Below, in pieces: positions 1 through 9,960 of a stretch of 64,000 nt of DNA; within the stretch, counting starts at the first letter, position 1, and each line of letters begins with the position of its first letter. Source of the stretch: Astrothelium macrocarpum (lineage: Eukaryota; Ascomycota; Dothideomycetes; Trypetheliales; Trypetheliaceae); contig JAGEMR010000070.1 in NCBI GenBank assembly GCA_021030915.1, forward strand, positions 94,274 to 158,273, read 5' to 3'. A program made the translations under genes and the position numbers. Under the pieces are notes generated by a model. That model was given only the letters and a program-made list of their open reading frames with translations. It searched no databases and was not told the DNA's origin.

Positions 1-160
1 TACCTTAATAAGCCGCGAGAGGGAGCCATGAAGTCGTAGAAGCCCCAGCTTGAAACGCAATAGTTTTGACTCTTTGCCTAACAATGAACTGAGTCGGGTG
101 TGTCGAGTCAATATGCGTTGTCGAAAGGTTGAGACAAAAGTTTGGAGGGGAGCTATAGTG

Positions 161-177
161 TCTGCTGACTCAGCAGA
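161..177. promoter_or_regulatory. Palindromic bZIP-type site upstream of RRP36
   Basis: The 17 bases TCTGCTGACTCAGCAGA form an inverted repeat that is perfect except for the central base. The core TGACTCA is the known Gcn4/CpcA and AP-1 type bZIP site, and TGCTGACTCAGCA matches the extended Maf-type palindrome. It lies 56 bp before the ATG preferred for RRP36. Ribosome biogenesis genes are often tied to amino-acid control, so a regulatory role is plausible but inferred. If translation started at an upstream ATG (113) the site would lie inside coding sequence. Confidence 0.4.
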
Positions 178-232
178 CTATGATGTTATGAGCACAAAGT
201 CAAATGTTCAAGCTTCTCATTTTGTCGAAGCA

Positions 233-1345
233 ATGGCCCTTTCCAGCCGGCTCGACAAACCCCTGGTAGCTCAACCAAATGATTCTGACTATGATGCTTA
301 CTCCAGTGAATCGGATGTATTTTCTGAGCATTCTACAGAATCCAATGGCGGGAGCAAAGCCAATGCTGGTTCTGAAAACGGAGATGGCAAGCAAACTGGC
401 GAAGACGAGTCTCTACAAACGGGCGATGAAAGTGCTCTATCTGATGGCGGTATTCAGCAGCAACTTAACAGCCTGCCTTTTGCAACTCTCGCCCGCGCCC
501 AAGAATCTTTGCGCCAGAATGCAAATCGCAAACGTAAGAGGTACGAGGAAACCTCTCGTGATCATGAGGAAAAGCTACAGGCTCTGCGGGCCCGACTACA
601 AGAAATAAAAAATATCAAACTCAAAAACCAATCGGTGTCGGTCCCGTCTGGAACTCTGAAATCCACACAAGCTTCCAAACCCCAACACAAGCCCCAACAA
701 AAACAAATCGACATCTCAGAGGATGAAGACGACTCTGTGTCTTCTACTAATGAGAATACTACACAATCATCTTCTCGTCTGTCTAAACATGCGCCAACAG
801 TTCAGTCCTCAAAACGTCCAGTTTCTCGCAGTCGAACCGTCGTCGCCAACTCTGCTCCCAAGCCGAAGCCACTCGATCCTCGCTTCTCATCCCTGAGCGG
901 ACCCGCGCCTGACGCTTCCAGAATCAGACATCGCTACGCATTTCTGGAAGACTATCGGCGGGCGGAAATGAACGAGATCCGTGATGCTCTGGGCAGCAAT
1001 AAAAAGGCAGAAGGGAAGCAACAAAAGAAACGAAGGCATGTTGACGAGGAGACTGCAGATCGGCTGAAGAAGGAGCTGGGACGCATGGAAAACCGGGAGC
1101 GTGCAGAAGCGGAGAAACAAAGGCAGGCAAAGGTGATTCGGGATTGGAAACGAGAGGAGAGGGAAAAGATCCGGGAGGGCAAAAAGCCATTCTATTTAAA
1201 GAATAGTGAGAGGAAGAAGCTGGCTCTGGTGGATAGGTTCGAGAACATGAAGGGGAAGGAGCGGGAAAAGGCTGTCAGGAAGAGAAAGAAGAGGTTAGGA
1301 GAAAGGGAGAAGAGAAGTATGCCGGCGGCGAGGAGACTGGCCTGA
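233..1345 (+). CDS. RRP36: rRNA biogenesis protein RRP36
   Basis: Single-exon gene for a 370-residue nucleolar protein. RRP36 is a component of the 90S pre-ribosome needed for early pre-rRNA cleavages leading to 18S rRNA. The N-terminal third is acidic and serine-rich, a basic coiled region follows, and the C-terminal half carries the family core: DPRFSSLSG, then YAFLEDYR, a long charged helix, KKPFYLKNSERKK and the terminal basic run ending MPAARRLA. The frame is open further 5' (from a TTG at 50, with ATGs at 113 and 188), but the ATG at 233 has a good context (caATGg) and gives MALSSRLDKPL, which resembles the usual start of fungal RRP36. The start is therefore probable, not certain. The gene converges with the minus-strand gene ending at 1950. 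Confidence 0.88.
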   Translation: MALSSRLDKPLVAQPNDSDYDAYSSESDVFSEHSTESNGGSKANAGSENGDGKQTGEDESLQTGDESALSDGGIQQQLNSLPFATLARAQESLRQNANRKRKRYEETSRDHEEKLQALRARLQEIKNIKLKNQSVSVPSGTLKSTQASKPQHKPQQKQIDISEDEDDSVSSTNENTTQSSSRLSKHAPTVQSSKRPVSRSRTVVANSAPKPKPLDPRFSSLSGPAPDASRIRHRYAFLEDYRRAEMNEIRDALGSNKKAEGKQQKKRRHVDEETADRLKKELGRMENRERAEAEKQRQAKVIRDWKREEREKIREGKKPFYLKNSERKKLALVDRFENMKGKEREKAVRKRKKRLGEREKRSMPAARRLA

Positions 1346-1949
1346 GAAGAGGTCCATGGGCATTGCATCAATGTTCGAGTTGGAGGTCATGTTAAATCCA
1401 TTGCAATGACTAAGATACCCAAATAAAACGATAACTTTTCCTACTTGCATTTATTGCGTACGATTTTGCTATGAGAGATCATGCAAAAGCAAGAGAAAAC
1501 GAATCTCGAATTATTGCGCATCATCGCGTCATGCACAAATCATTCATGCCCTGTGTTAAAGTTTGAGACTTTAGAAATTAAGAACCGGCAAAACGTTGTA
1601 AGAACGCCCCCGAAGCCATTAGCCCCGTATAAGAGAGATGTCCACCATCCCCAGCAAGGAGATATCGACCTGCCAAAGTGCAGGATCGATCTTCTGTGAA
1701 TACGTCCCATGAAAAGCCAGATCCAATACCCGAGTTGCTTCGCCTGCCTAGAAACAAAGAAGAAGAAAAAAAAGTGGTATATTGAAATGAGGAGAAGTAA
1801 GCGATCGATAACGATGGTTCTGAATCAAGATTCTTTCGTAGATACTCCCACATTCGAGAGAGAGAGCGTCGTCATCACACATGCAACCCAGCAGCGGAGA
1901 GGGAAATGAGAAAAGAGAGAGAGAGAGGAATGCAGACCACCATCTCAAA
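1346..1949. other. Convergent intergenic region with GA-rich tract
   Basis: Space between the 3' ends of RRP36 and the minus-strand gene at 1950. No coding exon is seen. It holds short purine tracts (an AAGAAGAAA run near 1760 and GAGAGA runs at 1855-1865 and 1906-1928), which look like simple-sequence repeats near a 3' UTR. Confidence 0.6.
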
Positions 1950-3511
1950 TCACGAATGGAACAAATCCCACGCCCTCGCACACAACCCCATAAACTCCTC
2001 CTTCTTCCTCCTCTGCGTCTCAGGACTATCCCTCCCCTCACCAAACGGCCCCACCCGCCTCTCCAACCTCCCCGTGCCCAGCGGCGGACTGCCATTATCG
2101 CGCTCATACTCTTCCCGCGCACGTCGCCGCGCGGTCTCGCCCAACCTCGACATCCGGCTCTCCGCCTGCGAGTGGCTGCTGCTGTAGCGGTCGGGCGCGT
2201 CGCGGTGCGTGTCGGAGATGCGGGCGTGCGGCTTGGACGAGGGCGCGGTGGCGGCGTCGCGGGACGCGGAGGGCAGTGGTGAGGGTGGGGTGGGGGGTTG
2301 GTGGCCGCCGTAGTGCACGATGCGTGGCAGCAGGTCTTCGCGGCCGCCGGTCATGCTCTGCACCGCTTCCTCGGCGGACTTGTATTCGCGCGGCCGCGAG
2401 GTGGGTGCTTGTTGTTGTGACTGCGGGGGTGGGCCTTGTGGGGGGAAGCCGGGGGATGAAACGAGGCCGGGGCCCTGGTTGGAGTGGGAGGAGTTGCCGG
2501 GAGAGGAGTTGGTGTGAGGGTGCGCGGTGCGAGGTGCGGCGAGGTTGTCCCCGGCGAAGACATCGGCGATGGGTGGGAGGCGGTTGTTGGTTTGGTTGGC
2601 TGGGACATGGTGGATGTGGGAGGATGATGAGAGCATGGAGTTTTGGTTTGCAACATGGCGGGAGTGGAGTGGATGACCTGACTGTCGAAGGCCTGTGAAT
2701 GATTGGTTTAGAGGTGCGGATTGGATTACTCGTTCGTTAGCAAAGGCAGCGTGATGAGGTGCGTTGATGGATAGACCAGGTGGTGGACCTTTTCGTCGAG
2801 AAGTGCCTGGACCTTTCGAAGCGCTGAAGGATGCGTTCTTGCTGGATGAGGCTTCACCATGATTTTCCTGCGAACCTTTGGTACCTTTTTGTCGAGCCTC
2901 GATGATCTGTCTTTGCTGCTCGCGGACGTCCAAACTACGCTGAAGTTGCTCACGCATTGCTGGGTCCTGGGTCTGAAATCCTGGAGATAAGCAGGCAATG
3001 CCCAGTTCCTGAGTGCCAAGTCCAGCACTTTCCTTTGAAGATGTGAGTGGTGCCGAAGGCCGTCCAGTTCGTGCTGCATGAGATTCGGCCATGCCTTTGG
3101 AGAGGTCGAGATTTTGCGGACGGCGGCGTGGTGTGGTGAGTTCTGGGGAGGGCTCTTTCTTCACCTTGATGATTGGCGCTCCATTGCGGACACTGCAGCA
3201 ATTCCTGTGTCAGCATGCGACGGGCGTGCGACGGCAGAGTCAATGATCATATTGGCTTACTTTGTGGGTGAGAGCATTTCTTCACGCGGACTGTTGCGTC
3301 GTGATTTCTCGGCACTGGGAGGTGACGGCTTCGAGGCCATCGCTTGGGTCGGCCTCTCGCCCGAGCGGAGACTCGAGACGGCGGAAGAGGCAGCACTGGA
3401 GGACGAGGGTGCAATGGCAGCGTAGGACCGCGATGCTGGCATCGAAGACGCTTCGAGGGTAGGTGGAGCAAGAGGGGCAGTAGCCGGCGCAGAAGCAACA
3501 GCAGTCGTCAT
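1950..3511 (-). CDS. Conserved fungal disordered protein, function unknown
   Basis: Two-exon model: complement(1950..3192, 3261..3511), 497 residues. The intron of 68 bp has a GTAAGC donor and a CTGCAG acceptor 18 nt after GCTGAC; a second acceptor 12 nt upstream (ACACAG) would also stay in frame. The ATG at 3511 is used because the longer frame opens on GTG. The protein is rich in Ser, Pro, Gln and His and largely disordered. Conserved-looking blocks are GAPIIKVKKEPSPEL just after the intron, GGREDLLPRIVHYGG in the C-terminal half, a charged stretch with RRRAREEYERD, and the C-terminal EEFMGLCARAWDLFHS. I do not recognise a named domain. The sequence style suggests a nuclear regulatory protein, but that is inference. 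Confidence 0.75.
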
Positions 3512-5986
3512 GGTCCCTTTCCTTTCCCCCACGGCTGATCAGGGCGGTCGCTCTTGGATGCCCAAAAGGGGAGCGTGGGTGCAGAACGGATGGCCTGCGG
3601 CTCAATAAAGAGTTGCAGGAGTGCGGGCGCTGGGCGCTACCGATAGCAGCACGGCGCAAGGACGTGTGGTACTGCGGGCTGGCACGGTAGCACGCAGTCG
3701 AGGGCAGCGAGTAAGAAGGGACGAGCGGACTCGACGACTGCTGGACTGCACGGCGGAGAGTCGTAGCAGAGGCCGGCGGCAAGTGTACAGCAGACAGCAG
3801 CCAGCAAGCAGCAGACGTGTCGCCAGCGGGGAGTGGGGAGTTTTGAGGGCAGCAGCGTGCAGCAGGGGGGAGGGCGAAGGGGGTTGCAGGATCGAGGAGA
3901 CGGGAGTTATTTCTGGGCTGGGAGAAGAGGATGAGACAGTACAAAAGCGTCGGTGTGTATCGCGCTCACGATGCAAACTACGAACCGCCCGCCTGGTCTG
4001 TGGGCGACAGCAGAGCGACACATCCTGGCCCTGCTCGCTCGAAGGGGCAAGCCTGGGGGCAGAGGAAACGCATGGCCTTGGACATTTCGCCAGACGGGGC
4101 CTTGTGCGACTCGCCGGAGCAGGCCAATAACGCGTGCTGAACTGTCCATCGCGAGCCAATGCTGCTTGCCCCGACACCGCGCGTTTCGCATGCGCCCGCC
4201 AATGGGGCCAGGCCCGGCCCAACACCTCGCCATCTGCTGCTCCAACAGATTCCCCCTCTTTTTCTCGAAGCCTGTCCTGGACTGAGCTCCGAGACAACGC
4301 GGCCTGTCTCTGTCTCTCTGTGTCGCCCAACGCCCGCCCGCCTGCAGCCTATCATCGCGTGCCGACTCGACTATCGCTCCATCGCAGCGGGGCTGATCAA
4401 TCTGACACGCGCCGGCGGGCGGAAAGGCTGTCTCTACGCAGGAAAAAACAAAATAAAAAAATAAAAAAGAAGGGCAGGCCAAAGGACGCCGAACAAGAGA
4501 CGATAGACCGACTCGCGGCGGGCCCGCAGTTTGAAACGCAAGCCACCAGCCTTAGCGAATCAGTGGATACGACCATCCTAGAAATGCGCTGGGATCAGAA
4601 AAAGCTCCAGCCTTTTGCAACTAGGACCGTCGCATCATCATGCTTGACGATACAATTGTGGTTTGACCATCCGGCTTCAGCCTGCCCTGGGCCAAGAGTC
4701 ACGAGCCCCAGGCTTATTCAGCCTCAAACTCTGAGCTTGCTTTCGCCAGCTCCGTGCCTATCTACCCAATGCCTCCGCCGCGTTTCAATGGTGGCTGATT
4801 TCATGTGATGCCTCCACTGTCATTCGGTACGGTACCTGGGCTGACGGTCTGGAGCGGGATGAGTGAAACGTTGAATTGGCACTCTAGATAAGGCGCGAAC
4901 CACTCCGACTTCGTTATCCATCAAAGCCGTTATGTGGCTTTCCCATCGGTTGTATAGCTACCAAGCATCGATATGCTCTAGTTTATGGGCAGCAAAGCGT
5001 CGTGAATGCACGTTTACATCATTGACTCGCATCTCCCATCTCTCCGCGACCCTGAAGCGGACCCGATAGTGCACCACTTTGTCCTAACCGCCATTGCTTT
5101 TTATGCACTTCTTTTGATGGATGATTATCGATTGCCAACTTTATCACCTGCCATCCTACCCGAATTGGCCATTCTCATCCCAGAAGATGATCAAATTTCC
5201 GACAGCATTTCTCTTCCGGAAATGAGCTACTACATATCATTGCCCGTTTCGTCTCTAGTTACACGTCAATCTTTGCGTAACTGATGTGAGGGGATTGCTG
5301 AGAAGGGGTCGTTCAGGGGTAGATATTCGTCACTCGTGGAGTGGCGAGGGCGGTTTGTCGCTGAAACGATGTTTGACCAATGGATTGATCTTCGCTCTTT
5401 CACCCTTCCGTAATTCACTTGCCCTAAAACCCCAACCTACAACCCCAATCAGCATGAAAAAGGGTCCGGCTCAATTTATTCGGCAATCAACAGGTAAACG
5501 GTCTGCATGCATCAGGTGCATTCGGAAAATAATGTACGTATTTACCCCTCTCAATTAATCCCATGAACTTTGGTCAGCAGAATGAAACAAACATTTTCGT
5601 GCCAAGTCACTTCAGATAAAGAATCGCGGACCCTAGGATCGGGAACCCAGCGCCTTAAGGGATCATCTATGCTCTGCGTTAGGAACCTCCCTGGCGGTGA
5701 ATCCCCCACGAATGAAAGGAAGCCAATCTTTCATCCTTGAGAAAATCATCCGCTCGATGTGGAAGGGCCATCTAGTGGCCAGACGCGTTCGCATCACAAT
5801 CTCATGTCAGCCGAGTTTTCATTGGTGTCGCGCCTTCATCGCAAAAGGCCAAAGCACATGCATACGCCGACAGTTTCAAATTGATTCGTTCAGTAAGATA
5901 CATTCTTGAAGTGTTTTGGTAACAAAGATTAGAATGGATAGACTCGAGGCAAAAAAGAGAAGATGGGATATCCAAGGACTGGATCG
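3512..5986. other. Long GC-rich intergenic region, probable promoter and leader
   Basis: About 2.5 kb without a supported gene. The part from 3600 to 4800 is GC-rich and open in several frames on both strands, which is what GC-rich non-coding DNA produces; none of these frames reads like a conserved protein. It includes CCAAT boxes (near 4156 and 4199) and A-rich runs near 4445-4465. It most likely carries the promoter and 5' leader of the minus-strand gene starting at 3511. The 4800-5986 part is average in composition; a 92-codon frame at 5006 has no recognisable features. Confidence 0.5.
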
Positions 5987-7606
5987 CTACGGAGAGAAAT
6001 GCTCGGAACGCGCATGACTTGTCCTTGAAAACCTGAACATATTCGGAAAATACATGTAAGATGAGCCCGACGATGCGGCACTCTGAGACCCTTTTTTCCC
6101 CTCACTCAAATAGTTATAAGAAAGACCAGAAGAAGGTCTATGCTGTGAGTCTCCTGGTGTAGAAGAACTTTGCTTCTTCGTACTCGGTGCAATGGTGTTA
6201 TCACTCTGGCGATCCTGAGTTGGAGTCTTCTCTGGCAGTGGTGTAGCTACGTCGTCTAGCGCTTCTTTCTGAGGAGCAGTGGTCTTCGATGTCGTGTCGG
6301 CTTGAAGGTTTGGTGTGTTGTGGCTTTTATCCAAAGTAATTTGGTCATGAGCAGGGACTGGTTCTTTCGACGATCCGACTCGCTCCTCATCAACAAAGAC
6401 ATCAGACAAGGGCTTTTCGCCTATAATCGCGTCGTCCTCTGACTGCCCTTCAGCGCCGATTTGCTGATTTGTAACTTGATCTTCATTGGACACGGCTACG
6501 TCTGTGTCTTTGGATTCACGTTCTTGATCGGTGTGAAGTCTTTCAACAGATCTATCAATATGACTAGATTCATTAGCAGCATCGGCTATGCTTTCTTTTT
6601 CAGCCTTATTCGTAATTGACTTTTCAACAAGGACGTCATTCTTGCTAGTGCTCTCCTCAGAAGAAACTGTTTCTGCATGGTCGTCTTCCGGCGGCTCTCG
6701 ATCCAACTGTTGGTCATGATTATCTTCATCGGTAGAAGGTTCCATTAGCAAAGCTTCTGCGGCAACAGGCCTGTTGTCGGTTGACCGTTTGTTCTCTAGA
6801 TCTTCCCTATCCTCCGTCTTTTCGGTACGTGATACTGCTTTAGAGGTAGAGTCAGCATCACTTTCGTTGATCAAAGCTTCATCCATGGATGTACGCCCCA
6901 AAGGAATGTCTGGACCATTATAAGGTGCATCAACATCATTCGGGTAAGCTGCATCGGAGATGCCGTCAGCAGGAACTTCCTCGGCATCAGTATTGTGGAT
7001 TATCGCACTGGGCACTTCGACTTCTGTGTCAACTTCTTCCTTGCTCACTGGATTACTGGAATCGTCACCAAGAGTGTGCTGTTGGCCACTGATGTCGCAC
7101 GACCCCTCGTTCGCTGCATCATCTTCAACTGTCGATCGCACGGGGGATGCGACAAGATCGACAGACTGCTCAGCCGCATGTAATTTTTCGGCGCACTGAT
7201 TTCGTTCATCATCGACACCGATTTGAAGCTCCATAGAATTCTCCTCGCTACCTTGCGACATGTCCGCACGAGGGTCATTCCGCTGCATATCGCGCTGTGT
7301 CAGTTCACTCGATGTTTTGGAAGGCGAGCTTTCGTCTGACTGTGTATTGTGAATGACCTCATGGTCGCCATCACGTTCTTCGATCCTGTCAATTGATGAT
7401 ACATGGGACATCCAGTCTTCCTCGCTAAAACTGTCATCTCCTTCGACAGTCATGGGGTCTCGATGCGTCAATGGATTCACTGAACTCCGCTGCTCATTCA
7501 TCTCAGTCTGAGCATCCGATCCTTCGCTAGTGGTTGCTACAGTAGTGAGCTCGCTCTGTGCTTTGCGATCGCTTGAAGTTGACTTCACCCTCTCCATAGG
7601 TTCCAT
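5987..7606 (-). CDS. Acidic disordered protein, possible extension of upstream BTB protein
   Basis: Open frame of 539 codons from the ATG at 7606. It is highly acidic and rich in Ser, Thr, Asp and Glu, with no predicted domain, membrane segment or catalytic motif. The C-terminus turns basic and aromatic (SSGSSYMYFPNMFRFSRTSHARSE). The frame is open 5' of the ATG without any stop up to the UGA that ends the BTB protein (7769-7771), and the 54 codons in between (7607-7768) are equally acidic and protein-like. It may therefore be the 3' part of one transcript reached by stop-codon readthrough or by splicing I cannot identify, or an independent gene starting only 162 bp after its neighbour. Real coding is likely from the length and composition; the start is uncertain. 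Confidence 0.6.
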   Translation of the reverse strand: MEPMERVKSTSSDRKAQSELTTVATTSEGSDAQTEMNEQRSSVNPLTHRDPMTVEGDDSFSEEDWMSHVSSIDRIEERDGDHEVIHNTQSDESSPSKTSSELTQRDMQRNDPRADMSQGSEENSMELQIGVDDERNQCAEKLHAAEQSVDLVASPVRSTVEDDAANEGSCDISGQQHTLGDDSSNPVSKEEVDTEVEVPSAIIHNTDAEEVPADGISDAAYPNDVDAPYNGPDIPLGRTSMDEALINESDADSTSKAVSRTEKTEDREDLENKRSTDNRPVAAEALLMEPSTDEDNHDQQLDREPPEDDHAETVSSEESTSKNDVLVEKSITNKAEKESIADAANESSHIDRSVERLHTDQERESKDTDVAVSNEDQVTNQQIGAEGQSEDDAIIGEKPLSDVFVDEERVGSSKEPVPAHDQITLDKSHNTPNLQADTTSKTTAPQKEALDDVATPLPEKTPTQDRQSDNTIAPSTKKQSSSTPGDSQHRPSSGLSYNYLSEGKKGSQSAASSGSSYMYFPNMFRFSRTSHARSEHFSP

Positions 7607-7768
7607 TGGATGGTTCGAGTCCGCATCCAGATCAATGTCATCATCCACGCCCTTTGCAAGCTCCCCCGGATGCTCTGATTCCGTCTCATTGTGGACTTCC
7701 TCATCCCCACCATTGAATTGTTCGTCCCCTTCTCCTACCTCCCCAGACGCGATGCTTTGACAAAACCG

Positions 7769-8709
7769 TCAATCTTCTTCTGCTTTGATGCCATTGGGAA
7801 GCTGTTCCTGATCTGCCACTCCATCTGCAGCTTCACCAGCTTCACCATCTTCATCATCTTGCTCCTCATCGTCATCGTCATCTCCGTTAACTAGTGTATC
7901 GTCAACTTCTCCTCTTTTCATGGCTTCTTCAACCTCTCCGTCGACTTTTGCGTCAATGCCAGAACCGAGACCCTCCTTCTTCACATCACCAACAACATCG
8001 CCTCTTCTTGCGTCGGGCACCTTGGTTTCTTCAATTCTCCACTCCTGCACCATTCTAATGAGGTCCACCGCCAATTGACCATTCTTTCGAAGGGCCTTAT
8101 CCCAGTGCATCGGAATGGGTTGCTCGGCATTGGGATCTTTGGTAACCAACATCCTAGCAGTAGCACTCACCAACATCCTGCGCATGGGCGATTCAGACGA
8201 CGTATTAGCATAGATGTATTGCACGCGGCGGAGACCAGGATACGTGTCACTATCACGATACCAGTCTCTCACGCGCTCCAAAGTCTCGCCACATAGTGAT
8301 TTGACTGCCCACTTCTCACCCATAAGATATAGCTCAAAAAGTCCACCCAGATCAGCTTCGGACCTTGGTGTTGGGATTGAGCCGCCATAGAGCCAACCCA
8401 CGAAGGTAGTAAAAGCATCGATGTCATCGTCGGGAAGGGCGAACGTTTTGGACTTGGTGGCGGATTTGGAAGTGGATCGAGGTGTTGAGAAGGGTGACGA
8501 TGTGGAGTGGAATATCTTTTGGAAGAACGGACTTCTAGCGCAGAGAAGCTTTTCATGAAGGGGAAAGCGCGTGGAAGAAGCACCAACGAAGATGTCGACG
8601 AGAGAGTGTGATAGTAATCTGTTCAAGATAATCAGTTGCAGCTCCAGGGAAGAGTAAAGTTGGTGTATTAGGCTTACTCGTGAAGTGGACGTTCCTGCGA
8701 CTCAACCAT
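7769..8709 (-). CDS. BTB/POZ domain protein
   Basis: Two exons: complement(7769..8618, 8678..8709), 293 residues. The short first exon gives MVESQERPLHE, and the 59-bp intron (GTAAGC, AACTGATT branch, AACAG) joins it in phase 2. Residues 11-120 are a BTB/POZ fold: LLSHSLVDIFVG, then FPLHEKLLCARSPFFQKIF, a low-complexity loop, then FALPDDDIDAFTTFVGWLYGG. BTB domains mediate dimerisation and, in many fungal proteins, contacts with Cul3 ligases. A helical region to about residue 205 follows, and then a very acidic tail. The stop is UGA followed by CGG, and the same frame continues for 593 sense codons. The opposite-strand small gene at 9297 shares the upstream region. Confidence 0.85.
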
Positions 8710-9296
8710 GGCTCTGATGTCTATCTTGCTTGAAGCAATTATTTGATGAAAGTAGTATTGGTTCTTTGTTGGTCTCCAAAAGGATTGGGGGACGCGTCAG
8801 TCTGGGCGTCACGCTATGAATCAAGTTAAGAGCAGTTGCAAATGCAAGTGCAGCAGTGATGATGTGGCTGAAGCTGCCAATTGCGGCGGTGAAATAAGAT
8901 TGTTGAGTGAGAGGTCCTGTCAGCAATGGCAGAAGCAATTATGGGTCCGAATTAGATGGCTGGCAGGGTTATGACGATGGTAATTAGGAGGTTGGCATCT
9001 TCCCATTACCATCGCTTAGGGCGGGCCCAGACCATTCCCATTATCCACCTGCGTCATCGCGCAGCCTTGCGTCGGGATGATCTCCCGCAACCATTTTCAT
9101 GGCCAGAACAGGCAATGAATCGTCGAAAGATGGCAAGCTGGCCAAGACAGAGTTCCTTTTTGGCATTGTCTGTGCGGCTGAATGTAGATCCACGAAATAA
9201 CTTGGGGCCAAAAGGACTTCATCTGGCTATGAGCCTCAATTTCTGAATATTCTGCTCCAAAACTTGACAATCTCTCCAAACATTAGATCGTTCACG
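8710..9296. other. Divergent promoter region
   Basis: Non-coding space between the BTB gene (minus) and the small hydrophilic-protein gene (plus). Frames on both strands lack any conserved feature. Nothing else specific was seen. Confidence 0.5.
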
Positions 9297-9700
9297 ATGG
9301 CTTCAAATCAGGCTGATCATAACCGAGCTACACCCTCAAATACTTCAAAAGACCCTCAAAAGACTCCCGCTCAAGAGAACCCGTTCTCGTCTGGATATAC
9401 CGGTGCCTCCAAACCCTCACTTCACGTGGCTGATAATCCTTCGCAACGCCTCAACACCAAGCAATCCGGGCCTGATCACAGAGAACCTGGCGAGGTAAGC
9501 ATTACTTCGCTGAACGGTCTTCTCGGCTGGACGAGTGGGTTTCAGGGCTGATGATTAGACAGGAAGATGAAGCTGGAAACAAGATTCCTCACAAAGGTTT
9601 ACTCAGCAGGACCGTGCATGGAGAGCATACATCGCTCAATGCTGACCAAGACTGGGAAGATGGCCATGTGAAGGAAAAGTCCATTGGCGAGCATGGGTGA
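9297..9700 (+). CDS. Small hydrophilic protein, unknown function
   Basis: Two exons, 9297..9494 and 9563..9700, giving 111 residues; the 68-bp intron has GTAAGC, a GGCTGATGATT branch region and ACAG, phase 0. The protein is entirely hydrophilic and disordered: a Ser/Thr/Asn/Pro-rich N-terminal half with QENPFSSGY, and a second half with GNKIPHKGLLSRTV and a GHVKEKSIGEHG end. It has no cysteine, signal peptide or membrane segment. The composition is like small stress-related hydrophilins of fungi, but no family is recognised. The first ATG was chosen; the longer frame starts on TTG. Confidence 0.75.
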
Positions 9701-9960
9701 GAATAGGTAAACTTAGGAGATAGCCATGTCAAAGAATTCCACTCGGTCGCATGTTTGATAGGAGATCATTACTTATGATGAGACTTGGTTTGAAGAGATG
9801 TGTTGCGAATGTGTCACCTCACTGTGCTACTGAGACTACGACTTGTTGCTATCTTTTATGTAGCTGAAAGTGTGAAATCCGTTCCCAATCTAAGCATGTG
9901 TTTGCCTTAGCACTCAGTCCTTTGCGCCTCCGACACAATCAACCTTTAGTATCTTCGCTA

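Noticed and set aside
634..1345. Minus-strand frames opposite RRP36
   Set aside because: They are shadows of the charged RRP36 coding sequence.
3602..4808. Long frames on both strands in GC-rich DNA (242, 224 and 191 codons)
   Set aside because: They overlap each other on both strands, are rich in Arg, Pro, Ser and Cys, and have no conserved motif; this is expected from GC-rich non-coding sequence.
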